A stretch of DNA of 64,000 bases from Dyella terrae (lineage in GTDB: Bacteria > Pseudomonadota > Gammaproteobacteria > Xanthomonadales > Rhodanobacteraceae). The translations under genes were made by a program, and so were the position numbers. Below, piece after piece: positions 17,500 to 28,401 of this stretch; the stretch's first letter is position 1, and each line of letters opens with the position of its first letter. The notes below the pieces were generated by a model, which did not search any database, was not told where the DNA came from, and saw nothing but the letters and a program-made list of their open reading frames with translations. The stretch lies in assembly GCF_022394535.1 (NCBI RefSeq), contig NZ_CP089414.1:1922001-1986000 (forward strand), written 5' to 3'.

Positions 17500-18405
17500 A
17501 TGAATACGCGAGACGTCAGGGCTTTCGTCGCCGTCGTGGACACGGGCTCCATCGTGCAGGCCGCAGCCCAGTTGCACCTTACCCAGCCTGGTGTGACACG
17601 CCGGGTACAGAGCCTGGAGGCCCTGCTGGGCATCGAGCTGCTGAACCGCCAATCCAAGCCACTGCGCCCCACCGCGGCAGGGCTGGAGATCTACCGGAAA
17701 GGCCGCGATCTACTGGACGCGGAAGCGAGCCTGCTCGCGCTCGCCCGCACCGACACGGAACCCACCGGAGAGTTTCGGCTAGGCATGCCCCCGTATCTCG
17801 CCGAGCGCGCCCTGGCCGGGCCCATCGACCAGCTCCGCCTGCGCTTCCCCGGTCTTACTTTGCGCATTCACTCGTCCTGGTCGCCTGGGCTGATGGAACA
17901 GGTTGAGCAAGGGCAATTGGACGTTTCCGCGGTACTGCTGTCGGAAAGCTCGCCACCACCACAGGCCATGACCGCTCACGCCTTCGACCGCCAGCCAATA
18001 CGCATCGTGGCGGCACCCTCGCTCGGCTTGCGCGGCCGCGTGTCGCTCAAAGACCTTTCCGCATTCCCGTGGGTGCTCAGCCAGAACGGATGCGGCATGC
18101 GCTCCACGCTTCGACGAACCATGGAAGAGCGCGGCCTGCCCTGCAACGTCGGCGTCGAAGCCTTCGGCTCGGACCTGCAACTGTCACTCGTCGCGCGTGG
18201 CACCGGCATCGGCATTGTCACCCCTGACCTGTTGGCCGCCAGTCCGTATCGCAAGCAGGTCAAGGTACTCGCCGTCACCGACTTCCAACTGGACATGATC
18301 GCCTGGCTGATTCACCGCGCCTTGCCGCCTCGCCTGGAAGTACCTGTGGCACTCCTGCTGGAACAACTCAGGCTGCTAACGTCGCAACGGCCACGGCCCC
18401 GCTGA
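17500..18405 (+). CDS. LysR-family transcriptional regulator
   Basis: LysR-type regulator of 301 residues. The N-terminal winged helix-turn-helix (about residues 1-60) reads VRAFVAVVDTGSIVQAAAQL then LTQPGVTRRVQSLEALLGIELLNR. A linker helix and a periplasmic-binding-protein-like effector domain follow (about 90-295), with GIGIVTPDLLA near 245. It is divergently placed from the MFS permease across a palindromic region, so it probably controls that permease and itself. The effector is unknown; similarity to regulators such as NAC/Cbl cannot be claimed from the sequence alone. Confidence 0.92.
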   Translation: MNTRDVRAFVAVVDTGSIVQAAAQLHLTQPGVTRRVQSLEALLGIELLNRQSKPLRPTAAGLEIYRKGRDLLDAEASLLALARTDTEPTGEFRLGMPPYLAERALAGPIDQLRLRFPGLTLRIHSSWSPGLMEQVEQGQLDVSAVLLSESSPPPQAMTAHAFDRQPIRIVAAPSLGLRGRVSLKDLSAFPWVLSQNGCGMRSTLRRTMEERGLPCNVGVEAFGSDLQLSLVARGTGIGIVTPDLLAASPYRKQVKVLAVTDFQLDMIAWLIHRALPPRLEVPVALLLEQLRLLTSQRPRPR

Positions 18406-18495
18406 ACCAGTGACCGGGACGTCTGGCCGTCCGTTTAACCACCGGCGGGATGGTTAGTAGCTTTGCCATCATCACCATCAAGACAAGGAAAGCCC

Positions 18496-18987
18496 ATGCG
18501 CAACGCTTCGCTCGCACGACTGGCCTGCCTGCTTGCCCCTTTATTCGTACTTTCTACGGCATGTGCACAGAGCGCGGACGCCATTCCCACCGGCGATGCC
18601 CTCAACCACACCATCGCCGCGCTCGACACCAAGGTCTTCGATGCCTACAACACCTGCGACCTGAAGACCTTCGGCGGGTACTTCAGCGAAGACGTGGAGT
18701 TCTACCATGACACCGGTGGCCTCATGACATCCCGCGACGCGGTGGTGGATGCCACGCGCCGGAACATCTGCCACAAGGTGCGCCGGGAACTGGTTGGCTC
18801 CCTCGAGGTATATCCGATCAAGGACTATGGCGCCATGGAAGTTGGCTCACACCGCTTCTGCGAGCTCGATACCGGCAAGTGCGTGGGCGTTGGCAAGTTC
18901 CTCAACATCTGGCGCTATAAGGACGGCCAGTGGCAGATGACACGCGTGATCAGTTACGACCACCACGCCATCGAGACTGGGAAATAG
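18496..18987 (+). CDS. exported DUF4440/SnoaL-like protein
   Basis: Predicted envelope protein of 163 residues with an NTF2-like (DUF4440/SnoaL) fold. A signal sequence ends at LSTACAQ, where the Cys near residue 23 could be a lipobox Cys. The domain has ALDTKVFDAYNTCDLKTFGGYFSEDVEFYHDTGG (cited by its key residues Asp, Tyr-Asn and Phe-x2-Tyr-Phe, about residues 38-75) and ends with WRYKDGQWQMTRVISYDHH. The start 18496 has AAGGAAA 8 nt upstream; an ATG at 18463 is in frame but unlikely. NTF2-like folds include enzymes and binding proteins, so no reaction can be named. Confidence 0.8.
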   Translation: MRNASLARLACLLAPLFVLSTACAQSADAIPTGDALNHTIAALDTKVFDAYNTCDLKTFGGYFSEDVEFYHDTGGLMTSRDAVVDATRRNICHKVRRELVGSLEVYPIKDYGAMEVGSHRFCELDTGKCVGVGKFLNIWRYKDGQWQMTRVISYDHHAIETGK

Positions 18988-18998
18988 CCCACAGCTTT

Positions 18999-19030
18999 CA
19001 TCCAGGAGCGCACGCATGCGCTCCTGGATG
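18999..19030. terminator. strong hairpin between convergent genes
   Basis: A perfect 14-bp stem (18999-19012 with 19017-19030) with a CGCA loop lies between the convergent DUF4440 and proA genes, 11 nt and 13 nt from their stops. It has no U-tract on either side but probably ends both transcripts, including that of the long arg-pro operon. Confidence 0.6.
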
Positions 19031-19043
19031 CTCAGTGACGTCG

Positions 19044-20309
19044 TCAGACGAGGCGGCTTTCCGGATGCCGCACCTGCCCTTCCCCGCACACCACGAACCG
19101 CTCGATAGTCAGCGACTCTGCGCCCATTGGGCCGTAGGCGTGCAAGCGCGTCGTCGAAATACCAATCTCCGCGCCCAACCCCAGCTGTCCGCCGTCGGAA
19201 AACCGCGATGAGGCGTTGACCATCACCACCGCGGAGCGCAGCGACTGCACGAATTTCCTCGCCGTCGCATCGTCGTTGGTGGCAATGACCTCCGTGTGAT
19301 CCGAGCCGTAGCGGCGAATATGGGCAATCGCTTCGTCGACGCTGTCCACCACACGCACCGCGATAATCAGATCGAGAAACTCGGCCGCGTAATCGTCCTC
19401 ATCAGCAACGCTCGCGCCGGATACGAGCGCGCGCGTGGCGGCGTCGCCGCGCAACTCCACGCCGCGTTCGCGCAACGCGACGGCCGCGCGAGGCAGAAAG
19501 TCGCCCGCCACGTCGCGATGAATCAGCACGGTTTCCAACGCATTGCATACACCCGGGCGGGATGTCTTGCCATCGACCAGCAGGTTCAATGCAAGCGTCG
19601 CATCGGCAGAAGCATCCACGTAGAGGTGACACACACCCTTGTAGTGCTTGATGACCGGCACGCGCGCATGCTCCGTGACGAAGCGGATCAAACCCTCGCC
19701 ACCGCGCGGGATGGCCAGGTCCACAACATCGCTCAGCTGCAGCAGTTCGACCATGGTCTCGCGGCGAAGATCCTCTACTAGCGTCACGGCCGCCTCGGGC
19801 AGGCCATGTGCGCGCAATGCTTCATGCAAGGCTGCGGCGATAGCACGGTTGGATTGGATTGCCTCGGAACCACCGCGCAAGATCACTGCATTACCTGCCA
19901 TCAGGCAGAGTGCGGCAGCGTCGGCGGTCACATTGGGGCGGGCTTCGTAAATCATCGCTACCACGCCGAGCGGAATGCGCACGCGCTCCACCACGACGCC
20001 ATTGGGCAGCGTGTCGCGACGCGTGACGATCCCTACCGGATCGGGCAGCGATGTGACCTCGCGTAATGCATGGACGATACCGGCCACACGCGCTTTGTCC
20101 AGGCGAAGGCGGTCGAGCATCGCGCCCTGCAGGCCTTTCTCAACGGCTGAGTGTATGTCCTTCGCGTTCGCCTCAAGGACACCGGCTGTGCGACGCGACA
20201 AGGCATCAGCCATGTCATTCAGCAGCGCGCGCTTCGCCGGAGTATCGAGCACCGACAGCAGCGGTGCCGCGTCGCGGCAGGCGATGGCCAGTGAACGGAT
20301 GTCGCTCAT
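19044..20309 (-). CDS. proA: glutamate-5-semialdehyde dehydrogenase (gamma-glutamyl phosphate reductase)
   Basis: ProA, 421 residues, reduces gamma-glutamyl phosphate with NADPH to glutamate semialdehyde in proline synthesis. Characteristic stretches are [39 protein letters not shown] (near residue 120) and the nucleophile Cys in [14 protein letters not shown] (near residue 260). [20 protein letters not shown] near the C-terminus is a further hallmark. The ATG overlaps the proB stop by 4 nt, so the two, which form a substrate-channelling pair, are co-translated. It is the last gene of the arginine-proline block. Confidence 0.97.
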   Translation of the reverse strand: MSDIRSLAIACRDAAPLLSVLDTPAKRALLNDMADALSRRTAGVLEANAKDIHSAVEKGLQGAMLDRLRLDKARVAGIVHALREVTSLPDPVGIVTRRDTLPNGVVVERVRIPLGVVAMIYEARPNVTADAAALCLMAGNAVILRGGSEAIQSNRAIAAALHEALRAHGLPEAAVTLVEDLRRETMVELLQLSDVVDLAIPRGGEGLIRFVTEHARVPVIKHYKGVCHLYVDASADATLALNLLVDGKTSRPGVCNALETVLIHRDVAGDFLPRAAVALRERGVELRGDAATRALVSGASVADEDDYAAEFLDLIIAVRVVDSVDEAIAHIRRYGSDHTEVIATNDDATARKFVQSLRSAVVMVNASSRFSDGGQLGLGAEIGISTTRLHAYGPMGAESLTIERFVVCGEGQVRHPESRLV

Positions 20310-21466
20310 GCGTCGATATCTCCCGTGCTTTCGATCTCGGCCAACGTGGCAAGGTCATCGCGATGCACGATCTCTGCGCCATAGCTGTAGCCGAGCACGA
20401 CATCGATATCGCGACTGTGACGCCCAGCCAGCCGCTTTACCTCGGTTGCACCGTACTGGCACAAGCCGCGCGCGATGGCTCGACCGGATGCGTCGACGAT
20501 CTCCACCAGATCGCCGCGATGGAAATCGCCGGCCACTTCCAGCACCCCGCCCGGCAACAGTGAGGCGCGTCCACTCGCCAGCGCCGTCACGGCGCCCGCA
20601 TCTACCTTGATGCGTCCCGGCGCCGATGGTGCATGACGCAGCCAGTACTTGCGCGCCTGCATGCGGCTGCGCCCCGCCGCGAAATAGGTGCCCCGCAACT
20701 GACCCTGAGCAAGCGCAGCAACGGTGTCGTCGTGCCTGCCGCTGAACAGCGCCGTGGGTACGCCGGCCGCCGCTGCCTTGGCGGCGGCCTCCAGTTTGGT
20801 GCGCATACCACCGGTGCCGACAGCACTGCCGCTGCCGCCGGCCATGGCCACGATATCGGGTGTCAACGATTCCACCCGCACCAACGGTACGGCGGAAGGA
20901 TCGCGACGCGGGTCGGCTGTGTAGAGCGCATCGATATCCGATGCAATCAGCAGCAGGTCCGCATCCACCAGCGCCGCTACGATGGCCGCGAGGTTGTCGT
21001 TGTCGCCCAACTTCAACTCGTCGACTGCGACGGTATCGTTCTCGTTCACCACCGGCAGCACGTCGAGTGCGAGCAGTTCGCGCAAGGTGGTCCGCGCGTT
21101 GAGATAGCGTCTGCGGTTGCGCAGATCGTCATGCGTCAGCAACACCTGGGCGACCGGGCACGGACTGAGCGACTGCCACAGCGCGATCATGGGTGCCTGG
21201 CCCAGCGCTGCCAACGCCTGTTTTGCAGCAAGATCACCGCCGCTGGGCGCATGGGCGCGCAACTGCGCACGCCCCGCCGCCACCGCACCGGACGACACCA
21301 GCACCACCTGCCGGCCGGCAGCGCGGCTCGACTGGATGAAACCCGCCAGAGCGGCGGCGTAGCGCGGAGTAAGGCCACCGCCATCGGCGGCTAACAGGTT
21401 GCTACCCACTTTGAGTACGGCACGGCGCCATGATGGCAACGCCTGCACAGAAATGGCGTCGCTCAT
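20306..21466 (-). CDS. proB: glutamate 5-kinase
   Basis: ProB, 386 residues, phosphorylates the gamma-carboxyl group of glutamate, the committed and usually proline-inhibited step. The amino-acid kinase domain (about residues 14-255) has [42 protein letters not shown] and [18 protein letters not shown]-terminal PUA domain (about 280-365) is present, so this is the full two-domain form. The start overlaps the upstream cupin gene by 4 nt and its stop overlaps proA. Linkage behind argH puts proline and arginine synthesis, both drawing on glutamate, in one transcription unit. Confidence 0.97.
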   Translation of the reverse strand: MSDAISVQALPSWRRAVLKVGSNLLAADGGGLTPRYAAALAGFIQSSRAAGRQVVLVSSGAVAAGRAQLRAHAPSGGDLAAKQALAALGQAPMIALWQSLSPCPVAQVLLTHDDLRNRRRYLNARTTLRELLALDVLPVVNENDTVAVDELKLGDNDNLAAIVAALVDADLLLIASDIDALYTADPRRDPSAVPLVRVESLTPDIVAMAGGSGSAVGTGGMRTKLEAAAKAAAAGVPTALFSGRHDDTVAALAQGQLRGTYFAAGRSRMQARKYWLRHAPSAPGRIKVDAGAVTALASGRASLLPGGVLEVAGDFHRGDLVEIVDASGRAIARGLCQYGATEVKRLAGRHSRDIDVVLGYSYGAEIVHRDDLATLAEIESTGDIDA

Positions 21467-21822
21467 GGGTTCGCCTCCAAGGGCGCATCGATGCGGTCAC
21501 CATGGCTGCGGGGTGACGACACGACCAGCATCCGCACCTCCGCACCACTGTCGTTGCGTGCCTGGTGAGCCGCGCCGGGAGGCACGTGCAAGCCATGCCC
21601 TGTCGCGAGCCGATGGGACGTCCCCTCCAGCTCCAGGGTCAGCTCGCCCTGCAGCACGTAGAAGAACTGGCGGGAGCGCGCATGCCGGTGGCGAACTTCC
21701 CAGGTGCCCGGCGGCATGCGCTCTTCGATCACACTCAGGTCGTCACCGGCCAGCAGATGCCAGCCGTCGCAACCCTGTCCCCATCGGTAATGTTCGGCAC
21801 TGCCCGTACTGACGGTTCCCAT
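21463..21822 (-). CDS. small cupin-domain protein
   Basis: Single-domain cupin of 119 residues. The metal-binding cupin motif 1 reads EVRHRHARSRQFFYVLQGE (two His spaced His-x-His, then Glu-like, about residues 45-63) and motif 2 LHVPPGAAHQARN (His near residue 90). Start at 21822, only 13 nt after the argH stop, and the stop overlaps proB, so it is embedded in the operon. Small cupins of this type may be isomerases, dioxygenases or mere binding proteins; no role in arginine or proline synthesis is known to me. Confidence 0.85.
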   Translation of the reverse strand: MGTVSTGSAEHYRWGQGCDGWHLLAGDDLSVIEERMPPGTWEVRHRHARSRQFFYVLQGELTLELEGTSHRLATGHGLHVPPGAAHQARNDSGAEVRMLVVSSPRSHGDRIDAPLEANP

Positions 21823-21835
21823 GCCGATGCTCCGT

Positions 21836-23131
21836 TTAGCCGTCCAGACGACCGAGTCTATCGCGCAACACATCCAAACGCAGGTCATGACCGGATCCGG
21901 GCGACACACGGGCCGCTAGGCTGGCCTCCGGCGTACGCCCTTCGCCCGCCGAGGCAGCGGCGTCCGCTGCCGCACGATAGGCGTCACGGAACGGCACGCC
22001 CGCTGCGGCCTGTTCAATGGCTACGTCAGTGGCATACATGGCTGGCTCGATCGCCGCACGCATGGCCGGTTCATTCCACTCCATGCGCGCCAGCAGATCG
22101 GGCACCAGTTCCAGCGCGGCCAGGCCATGACGGCAACCGTGGAACAACGAGCCCTTGGAGAACTGCAGGTCACGCTGGTAGCCGGACGGTAGCGACAGCA
22201 GTTGCTCGATCTCGGTGCGGGCCGCCGCCACGCTCGCGTAGCTGGCGCGCAGCAATTCCACCACATCCGGATTGCGCTTGTTCGGCATGATCGAGCTGCC
22301 GGTGGTGTACTCGGACGGCAGCTTCACAAAATTGAACTCCGCCGTGGTGAACAGCGAGAGATCCCACGCCATGCGACGCACGTCGAGCAACGCGCCGGCA
22401 ATGGCTTCGAGGACGGCCATCTCGAACTTGCCACGCGACAACTGTGCATAGATCGGCGACACCTGCATGCGGGCAAAGCCCAGCGCCTGTGTGGTGTGCT
22501 CGCGATCCAGCTTGAGGTTTACGCCATAGCCAGCGGCGGTACCCAGCGGATTGGCATCGATCAGCAGCGCCGTCTGCTGTGCGCGCAACGCGTTGTCGAT
22601 AAAACCTTCCGCGAAGCCGGCAAACCACATGCCAGTCGACGACACCACGGCACGCTGCAGGTGCGTGTAACCCGGCAAGGGAATCGCCGGTTGCGCTGCG
22701 CGATCGAGGCAGACCTTGGCGACGGCGCGGCAGTGCTGCTCCAGTGCGCCGAGCTGCTCCTTCAGCCAAAGGCGCGTGGCAACCAGGATCTGGTCATTGC
22801 GGCTGCGGCCCGTATGCACACGGCGGCCCGCATCACCCAGGCGCTCCGTCAGGCGTGCCTCGATGGCCGAATGACCGTCTTCATAGCGATCGTCGAGCAC
22901 GAAGTGGCCGGCGCGGAAGTCTTCCGCCAGCACATCCAGTTCGCGCTTAAGTGCCGCAGCTTCGTCCGCGCTGACGACACCAATGTTGGCCAGGCCTTCG
23001 ACGTGCGCCTTGCTTGCGGTGATGTCGTGCAGGAAGAACTCGCGATCCAGTATCACATCGTCGCCGGCGAGGAACGCCATGATGCGCGCGTCGATCTTGA
23101 TGTTGGATTTCTGCCAAAGGGGTTGGGTCAT
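21836..23131 (-). CDS. argH: argininosuccinate lyase
   Basis: ArgH, 431 residues, splits argininosuccinate into arginine and fumarate, the last step of the pathway. Family signatures are [10 protein letters not shown] near residue 105, [13 protein letters not shown] near 150 and the fumarase/ASL signature [11 protein letters not shown] near 270. The ATG at 23131 has AGGA 8 nt upstream and begins as other ArgH proteins do; an in-frame ATG at 23176 lies in repeat sequence and is unlikely. A 165-nt gap with a perfect inverted repeat separates it from argC, the only sizeable gap in the block, so a separate promoter or processing site is possible here. Confidence 0.96.
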   Translation of the reverse strand: MTQPLWQKSNIKIDARIMAFLAGDDVILDREFFLHDITASKAHVEGLANIGVVSADEAAALKRELDVLAEDFRAGHFVLDDRYEDGHSAIEARLTERLGDAGRRVHTGRSRNDQILVATRLWLKEQLGALEQHCRAVAKVCLDRAAQPAIPLPGYTHLQRAVVSSTGMWFAGFAEGFIDNALRAQQTALLIDANPLGTAAGYGVNLKLDREHTTQALGFARMQVSPIYAQLSRGKFEMAVLEAIAGALLDVRRMAWDLSLFTTAEFNFVKLPSEYTTGSSIMPNKRNPDVVELLRASYASVAAARTEIEQLLSLPSGYQRDLQFSKGSLFHGCRHGLAALELVPDLLARMEWNEPAMRAAIEPAMYATDVAIEQAAAGVPFRDAYRAAADAAASAGEGRTPEASLAARVSPGSGHDLRLDVLRDRLGRLDG

Positions 23132-23171
23132 GGAGATATCCTGCAGTCGTAGTAGTTCGCCATCTTTGCTC

Positions 23172-23199
23172 GTCATTCCGGCGCAGGCCGGAATCCAGT
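23172..23199. repeat. REP-like palindromic unit, left copy
   Basis: A 28-bp unit beginning GTCATTCCGGCG. Inside it an 8-bp stem with a 4-nt loop forms a perfect hairpin. It is the exact reverse complement of 23267-23294, and a variant is found at 47232-47258. Confidence 0.85.
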
Positions 23200-23266
23200 A
23201 GTGGAGTCACTTGGTTTTCGCAAAAAACCTGATCAGATGCTTTTACGAACACCGATCATCGGCGCA

Positions 23267-23294
23267 ACTGGATTCCGGCCTGCGCCGGAATGAC
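23267..23294. repeat. REP-like palindromic unit, right copy
   Basis: A 28-bp unit ending CGCCGGAATGAC, exactly complementary to 23172-23199. It begins 2 nt after the argC stop, so it would form the 3' end of an argC transcript. The two copies face each other across 67 nt. Confidence 0.85.
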
Positions 23295-23296
23295 AA

Positions 23297-24253
<957 letters not shown>

Positions 24254-24256
24254 GAT

Positions 24257-25573
24257 TCAATCCACCAGGGTCGGTTGCCGCTGCGCGCAATGGGCGACGC
24301 AGTGGGCGATCGTCTCGAAGTCTTCAATGCCATACCAGAACACTTTCCAGCGTGGCTGCTTGAGGCAACCGTCCGATTCGGCGTAATAGAAGTGGTTGAC
24401 GGCATTGCCGTGGCGCGAGCGCCAGAACAGCTTCGGATTTTCCTCGCGCATCACCTGCCACACGGCGCGGCCCAGGCCTTCACCTTGCGCATCGTCGAGC
24501 ACGGCGAACTTGTCCAGGTACGGCAGCCCATCTTCCTGGGTGAGGATCATCGCCGTGCGGTAATTTTCGCTCACGTAGATGCGGAATGGCTTGGTGCGTT
24601 CGAAGTAATCCGGTACCAGCGTGCGGCCAAAGCTCGACTCGATCAGCTCGCGCATGCGCGCCAGGTCGATACCTTCCCACGACTGGAAGCGTTTCACCTT
24701 CTCGCCGCGGCGCACCAGCGTGCCAGAACCCTTGTGCGTAAACAGCTCCTTGGCCAGCTCCGACGGCTTGGTGATCGACACCGAGGAAGTAAGCGGCAGG
24801 TCGTTCAGCAGATCCGCGATCTGCTCGATCTTCAGACGCATGCCGCCGTTGATCCACGGCTGGGCCATCAGGTGCTCGAACTCGGTACTCAGGTTGATCG
24901 AGTCGATGATGTTGCCCTTGTCGTCCAGCAGGCCACCCGTGCCCGTGAGGAACACAATCTTGTACGGCTGCAGCACGCGCACCAATTCGTTGGCGGCGAA
25001 GTCGGCATTGACGTTGAGGATCTGGCCCTCTTCCGTCTCGCCCAGGCTGGCGATCACCGGAATGGAACCGGCGCGCAGGCTGGCTTCGATCGGCGCGAGG
25101 TTGATGCTGCTGACCTTACCCACGAGACCGTAGGTGTCGCGATCCAGATAGCTTGCCGTGAACACACCCGACAGCACCGAGGTGGCGCGCGTATCCATGG
25201 TCTGCAGTGCCTCGACCAGACGCAGGTTCTGGTCCTGGAACACTTTACGCACGATGGAGAGCGCCCTGGGCGTGGTCACGCGCAGACCGTTCACCGTGTG
25301 CTTCTCGATGCCGGCGGCCGACAGCTCTTCGTCCAACTGTGGACCGGCGCCATGCAACACGATGGGCGTCAGGCCGACCTGCTGCAGGAAGGTCAGCGAG
25401 GACGTAAGTGCCGGCAGATCGTCGCGCAGCACCGCGCCGCCGACCTTCACCACGGCAAAGCGCTTGGCGTCGAGCTGCGAGAAGCGCTTGAGGTATTGCT
25501 GGATCTCCTTCGCACTGCCCATGCTCGAAAGCAGGCGAACGATGGTTTTCCGGGTGTGCTTGTGGGCTTCCAC
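24257..25573 (-). CDS. argB: bifunctional N-acetylglutamate kinase / N-acetylglutamate synthase
   Basis: Fused enzyme of 438 residues that makes N-acetylglutamate from acetyl-CoA and glutamate and then phosphorylates it. The amino-acid kinase domain (about residues 1-285) has [25 protein letters not shown] and [13 protein letters not shown]. The C-terminal GNAT domain (about 290-438) has [21 protein letters not shown] and the CoA loop [12 protein letters not shown]. This is the vertebrate-like NAGS-K architecture known from Xanthomonas and Maricaulis, which replaces separate argA and argB. In characterised members arginine inhibits it. It lies 6 nt from argE' and 3 nt from argC. Confidence 0.95.
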   Translation of the reverse strand: MEAHKHTRKTIVRLLSSMGSAKEIQQYLKRFSQLDAKRFAVVKVGGAVLRDDLPALTSSLTFLQQVGLTPIVLHGAGPQLDEELSAAGIEKHTVNGLRVTTPRALSIVRKVFQDQNLRLVEALQTMDTRATSVLSGVFTASYLDRDTYGLVGKVSSINLAPIEASLRAGSIPVIASLGETEEGQILNVNADFAANELVRVLQPYKIVFLTGTGGLLDDKGNIIDSINLSTEFEHLMAQPWINGGMRLKIEQIADLLNDLPLTSSVSITKPSELAKELFTHKGSGTLVRRGEKVKRFQSWEGIDLARMRELIESSFGRTLVPDYFERTKPFRIYVSENYRTAMILTQEDGLPYLDKFAVLDDAQGEGLGRAVWQVMREENPKLFWRSRHGNAVNHFYYAESDGCLKQPRWKVFWYGIEDFETIAHCVAHCAQRQPTLVD

Positions 25574-25579
25574 TGTTGC

Positions 25580-26674
25580 TTAGCTCTTGTCGATGATGCG
25601 ATGAATGGTGTCGGCGTAGTGCTTCAGCTGTTCGAGCGAGACCCACTCGTCGGCGGTATGCGCCTGCGCGATGTCGCCGGGGCCGTAAACGAAACTGATG
25701 TAGCCAGCGGCGGAGAACAGGGCCGCCTCTGTCCAGAAGTCCACGGCATTGCCGATGGGAATGTTGAGCTCGTCCGCCAGGTCCCGCGCGGCCAGACGAC
25801 GGGCTTCCGCAGTGGCCGTGTCACCGGCCGGTAGCGAATCACCGCGGAACAGCTCCTCGAACGACACCGGCTGCGGCTCGACCAGCGTGCGGAAGGTCTG
25901 CAGCAACTGATCTGGCGCCATGGTCGGCAGCGGACGAAAACCAAAACGCACCTCCGCCGACGGGGCGATCATGTTCGCCTTGATGCCGCCGTCCACGCGG
26001 CCAATGTTGAAGCGCAGACCGGTGAGTCCACCGAAGCGCTCGTGGGCCTGTTTATCCACGTAATCCAGCGCTGCCGCGCTCCAGCGTACCGCCTGATGCA
26101 CGGCGCTGTCGCTGGGCTTCTGCTCGCCCGAGGCATGCCCTGCACTGCCCTTGAAGCGCATATGCACGGAATGGATGCCACGGTGCGCAAGAACCGCTTC
26201 GCCCTTGGTCGGCTCGGCCACGATGATGGCGTCGTACGCGGGCTTGTCCTTGAGGAAGCCGGCGATGCAACGCGGATCGTTCGCTTCCTCATCGGTCGAA
26301 AGCAGCAGCGCCATGTCGCCCTGGGTGACGTTGGCGACCGCCACCAAGGCAGCGGCCGCACCCTTGATGTCGCAGGCACCGAGGCCAATGGCGCGATCTT
26401 CCGTTACGCGAAGCTCGTGCGGGCTCGCCGTCCAGTGCGGCGAATCCGGCACCGTATCCAAGTGCACGTTGAACAGCACCTTGGGGTTTCCACGCACGGC
26501 ATACAGCGTCACAGCGCCTGCGCCGTAATCGGTCACGCTGACGTCGAAGCCCGGCAGGTTCTCCCGCAGGTAATCGAAGATGCCGCCGGTGCCAATTTCG
26601 CGCGGCGGATTGCGCGTGTCGTAGCTGACCAGCGCGCGAAGATGTCGAAGGGTGTCGTCGAGTAGTGCGCTCAT
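25580..26674 (-). CDS. argE': N-acetyl-L-citrulline (N-acetylornithine) deacetylase
   Basis: M20-family zinc deacetylase, 364 residues. Metal ligands are seen in LFNVHLDTVPDS (His and Asp, near residue 72), GACDIKGAAAA (Asp), STDEEANDPRC (Glu-Glu) and the C-terminal PGDIAQAHTADEWVS (His). In bacteria that use acetylornithine carbamoyltransferase, the ArgE-like enzyme acts on N-acetylcitrulline and releases citrulline. The presence of argF' in the same operon supports that substrate, though the sequence alone does not prove it. It is 34 nt downstream of a GNAT gene and 6 nt upstream of argBA. Confidence 0.92.
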   Translation of the reverse strand: MSALLDDTLRHLRALVSYDTRNPPREIGTGGIFDYLRENLPGFDVSVTDYGAGAVTLYAVRGNPKVLFNVHLDTVPDSPHWTASPHELRVTEDRAIGLGACDIKGAAAALVAVANVTQGDMALLLSTDEEANDPRCIAGFLKDKPAYDAIIVAEPTKGEAVLAHRGIHSVHMRFKGSAGHASGEQKPSDSAVHQAVRWSAAALDYVDKQAHERFGGLTGLRFNIGRVDGGIKANMIAPSAEVRFGFRPLPTMAPDQLLQTFRTLVEPQPVSFEELFRGDSLPAGDTATAEARRLAARDLADELNIPIGNAVDFWTEAALFSAAGYISFVYGPGDIAQAHTADEWVSLEQLKHYADTIHRIIDKS

Positions 26675-26708
26675 GAAGTCCGTCGTAATAGATGCGTCGC
26701 CGGGCCCG

Positions 26709-27149
26709 TCAGAAACGAGCCAGCTGGTAGATGTCCGGCCGATAGATTTCCATCAGCGTCTCGGGACGTGAAGGCACGGTAAAACCGTGCCGGGCGTAAA
26801 GCTCATGAGCATCGAAGGTGGCCAGCGTGAAACGGCGCAACCCTTGGAGATCCGGATGCTCCAACACCGCATCCACCATGAGCTTGCCGTAAGCCTTGCC
26901 GCGATGATCGGGCAGTACAAACACGTCGACCAGGTTGGCGAATGTCGCAAAGTCAGAAATGACTCGCGCAAACGCCACCTGATTGCCGCTCACGTAGCCG
27001 CCAAAGCACAGCGAGTGTTCGATGGACCGACGCACCGTCGACAGTGGAATGCCTTGCGCCCAGGTGGACCCGGTCGAAAGAAACCCATGAATCAGCGCCA
27101 GATCGAGCTGATTCTTGTCGGTGGAGATGTGCAGGTTCTCGTCCATCAC
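26709..27149 (-). CDS. GNAT family N-acetyltransferase within the arg operon
   Basis: GNAT acetyltransferase of 146 residues. It has LDLALIHGFLSTGSTWAQGI, typical of the ribosomal-protein-like/DUF1 GNAT group, VDVFVLPDHRGKAYGKLMVD (motif A with the CoA loop, about residues 75-95) and AHELYARHGFTVP. Similar short acetyltransferases sit between argG and argE in xanthomonads, but the substrate is not established. It is not the N-acetylglutamate synthase, because that activity is covered by the fused gene. Gaps of 19 and 34 nt to its neighbours imply co-transcription. Confidence 0.85.
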   Translation of the reverse strand: MMDENLHISTDKNQLDLALIHGFLSTGSTWAQGIPLSTVRRSIEHSLCFGGYVSGNQVAFARVISDFATFANLVDVFVLPDHRGKAYGKLMVDAVLEHPDLQGLRRFTLATFDAHELYARHGFTVPSRPETLMEIYRPDIYQLARF

Positions 27150-27168
27150 GCCGTGCTCCTGACTGTGC

Positions 27169-28362
27169 TTAGCCGCGATTGATTTCCGCCCACAGCGTGC
27201 TGCTCATGCCGAACAGCTTGATGAAACCTTCAGCCTCTTCCACACCCCAGTCCGCCGACTGGGCGTAGGTCGCGCCCTTGGCATTGAGGATGTGCGGAGA
27301 ACGGACTTCCACCGCCGTGACCTGCGCACCCGAGGTCTCCAGCACCACTTCGCCGTTGACGGTGCTCTGGCTGGAAGCCAGGTACGCTTCGAGGTCGGTC
27401 TTGATCGGATCGTGGAAGAAACCTTCGTAAACCACTTCCACCCACTTGCGCGCCACTTCCGGCTTGAAGCGGTTCTGCTGCTTGGTCAGCACAGCTTCTT
27501 CCAGCGCACGATGTGCGGCGAGCAGCGAGATCAGGCCTGGCGCTTCGTACACGATGCGGCCCTTGAGGCCGATGGTGGTGTCGCCGGTATACATGCCGCG
27601 ACCCACGCCGTACGGCGCAAACAGTTCATTGAGCTTGGCCAGCAAGTTCGCGCCCGGCAGCTTCTCGCCATTGAGCGACACCGCCTCACCCTTCTCGAAG
27701 CCAAGGGTGATCGTGAGCTTTTCGGACGGCCATTCGGAACGCGGCTTGCACCAGCCACGTGCGCCCTCGCCCGGGGTCTTCCAATGGTCGATCTCGCCAC
27801 CGGAAAGCGTCACGCCCAAGAGGTTCTCGTTGATGGTGTAGCTCTTCTGCTTGGCGCGAACTTCAAAGCCACGCTCTTCCAGATAGGCTTGCTCGTAAGC
27901 GCGCGTCTGCGTGTGTTCCTTCTGGATCTCGCGGATCGGCGCCACGATCTGGTAGTCGCCCAGCGCCTTCACGGCCAGGTCGAAACGGACCTGGTCATTG
28001 CCCATGCCGGTGCAACCGTGCGCGATGGCTTTGGTGCCCAGTTCCTTGGCGCGTGCGATGGCCGCGTCCACGATCAGGTAGCGGTCGGACACCAGCAGCG
28101 GGTACTGGCCCTGGTAGGCCTCGCCAGCCTGCACGAAGGGCTTCACGAAGCCGTTCCAGATCGCCGGGCCGCCGTCGACCGTGACATGGCTCGCCACGCC
28201 CAGTTCCTTGGCGCGCTGCTCGATATAGGCGCGCTCCTCGGCATCCACGCCGCCCGTATCGGCGAAGACGGTGTGCACGGCCCAGCCGCGCTCCTTGAGG
28301 TAAGGCACGCAGAAGCTGGTGTCGAGGCCACCGGAGAAGGCGAGAACGATGTCTTTGCTCAT
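27169..28362 (-). CDS. argG: argininosuccinate synthase
   Basis: ArgG, 397 residues, joins citrulline and aspartate with ATP to make argininosuccinate. The P-loop-like pyrophosphatase motif is [14 protein letters not shown] at the N-terminus, followed by [15 protein letters not shown] (near residue 115) and [17 protein letters not shown]. The sequence is of the shorter type I synthase. It follows an OsmC gene by 39 nt and precedes a GNAT gene by 19 nt. Citrulline is supplied here by ArgE' from N-acetylcitrulline. Confidence 0.97.
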   Translation of the reverse strand: MSKDIVLAFSGGLDTSFCVPYLKERGWAVHTVFADTGGVDAEERAYIEQRAKELGVASHVTVDGGPAIWNGFVKPFVQAGEAYQGQYPLLVSDRYLIVDAAIARAKELGTKAIAHGCTGMGNDQVRFDLAVKALGDYQIVAPIREIQKEHTQTRAYEQAYLEERGFEVRAKQKSYTINENLLGVTLSGGEIDHWKTPGEGARGWCKPRSEWPSEKLTITLGFEKGEAVSLNGEKLPGANLLAKLNELFAPYGVGRGMYTGDTTIGLKGRIVYEAPGLISLLAAHRALEEAVLTKQQNRFKPEVARKWVEVVYEGFFHDPIKTDLEAYLASSQSTVNGEVVLETSGAQVTAVEVRSPHILNAKGATYAQSADWGVEEAEGFIKLFGMSSTLWAEINRG

Positions 28363-28401
28363 GACTTGCTAATCCTGAAATGGATGGCTAAACGAAGATG
28401 A

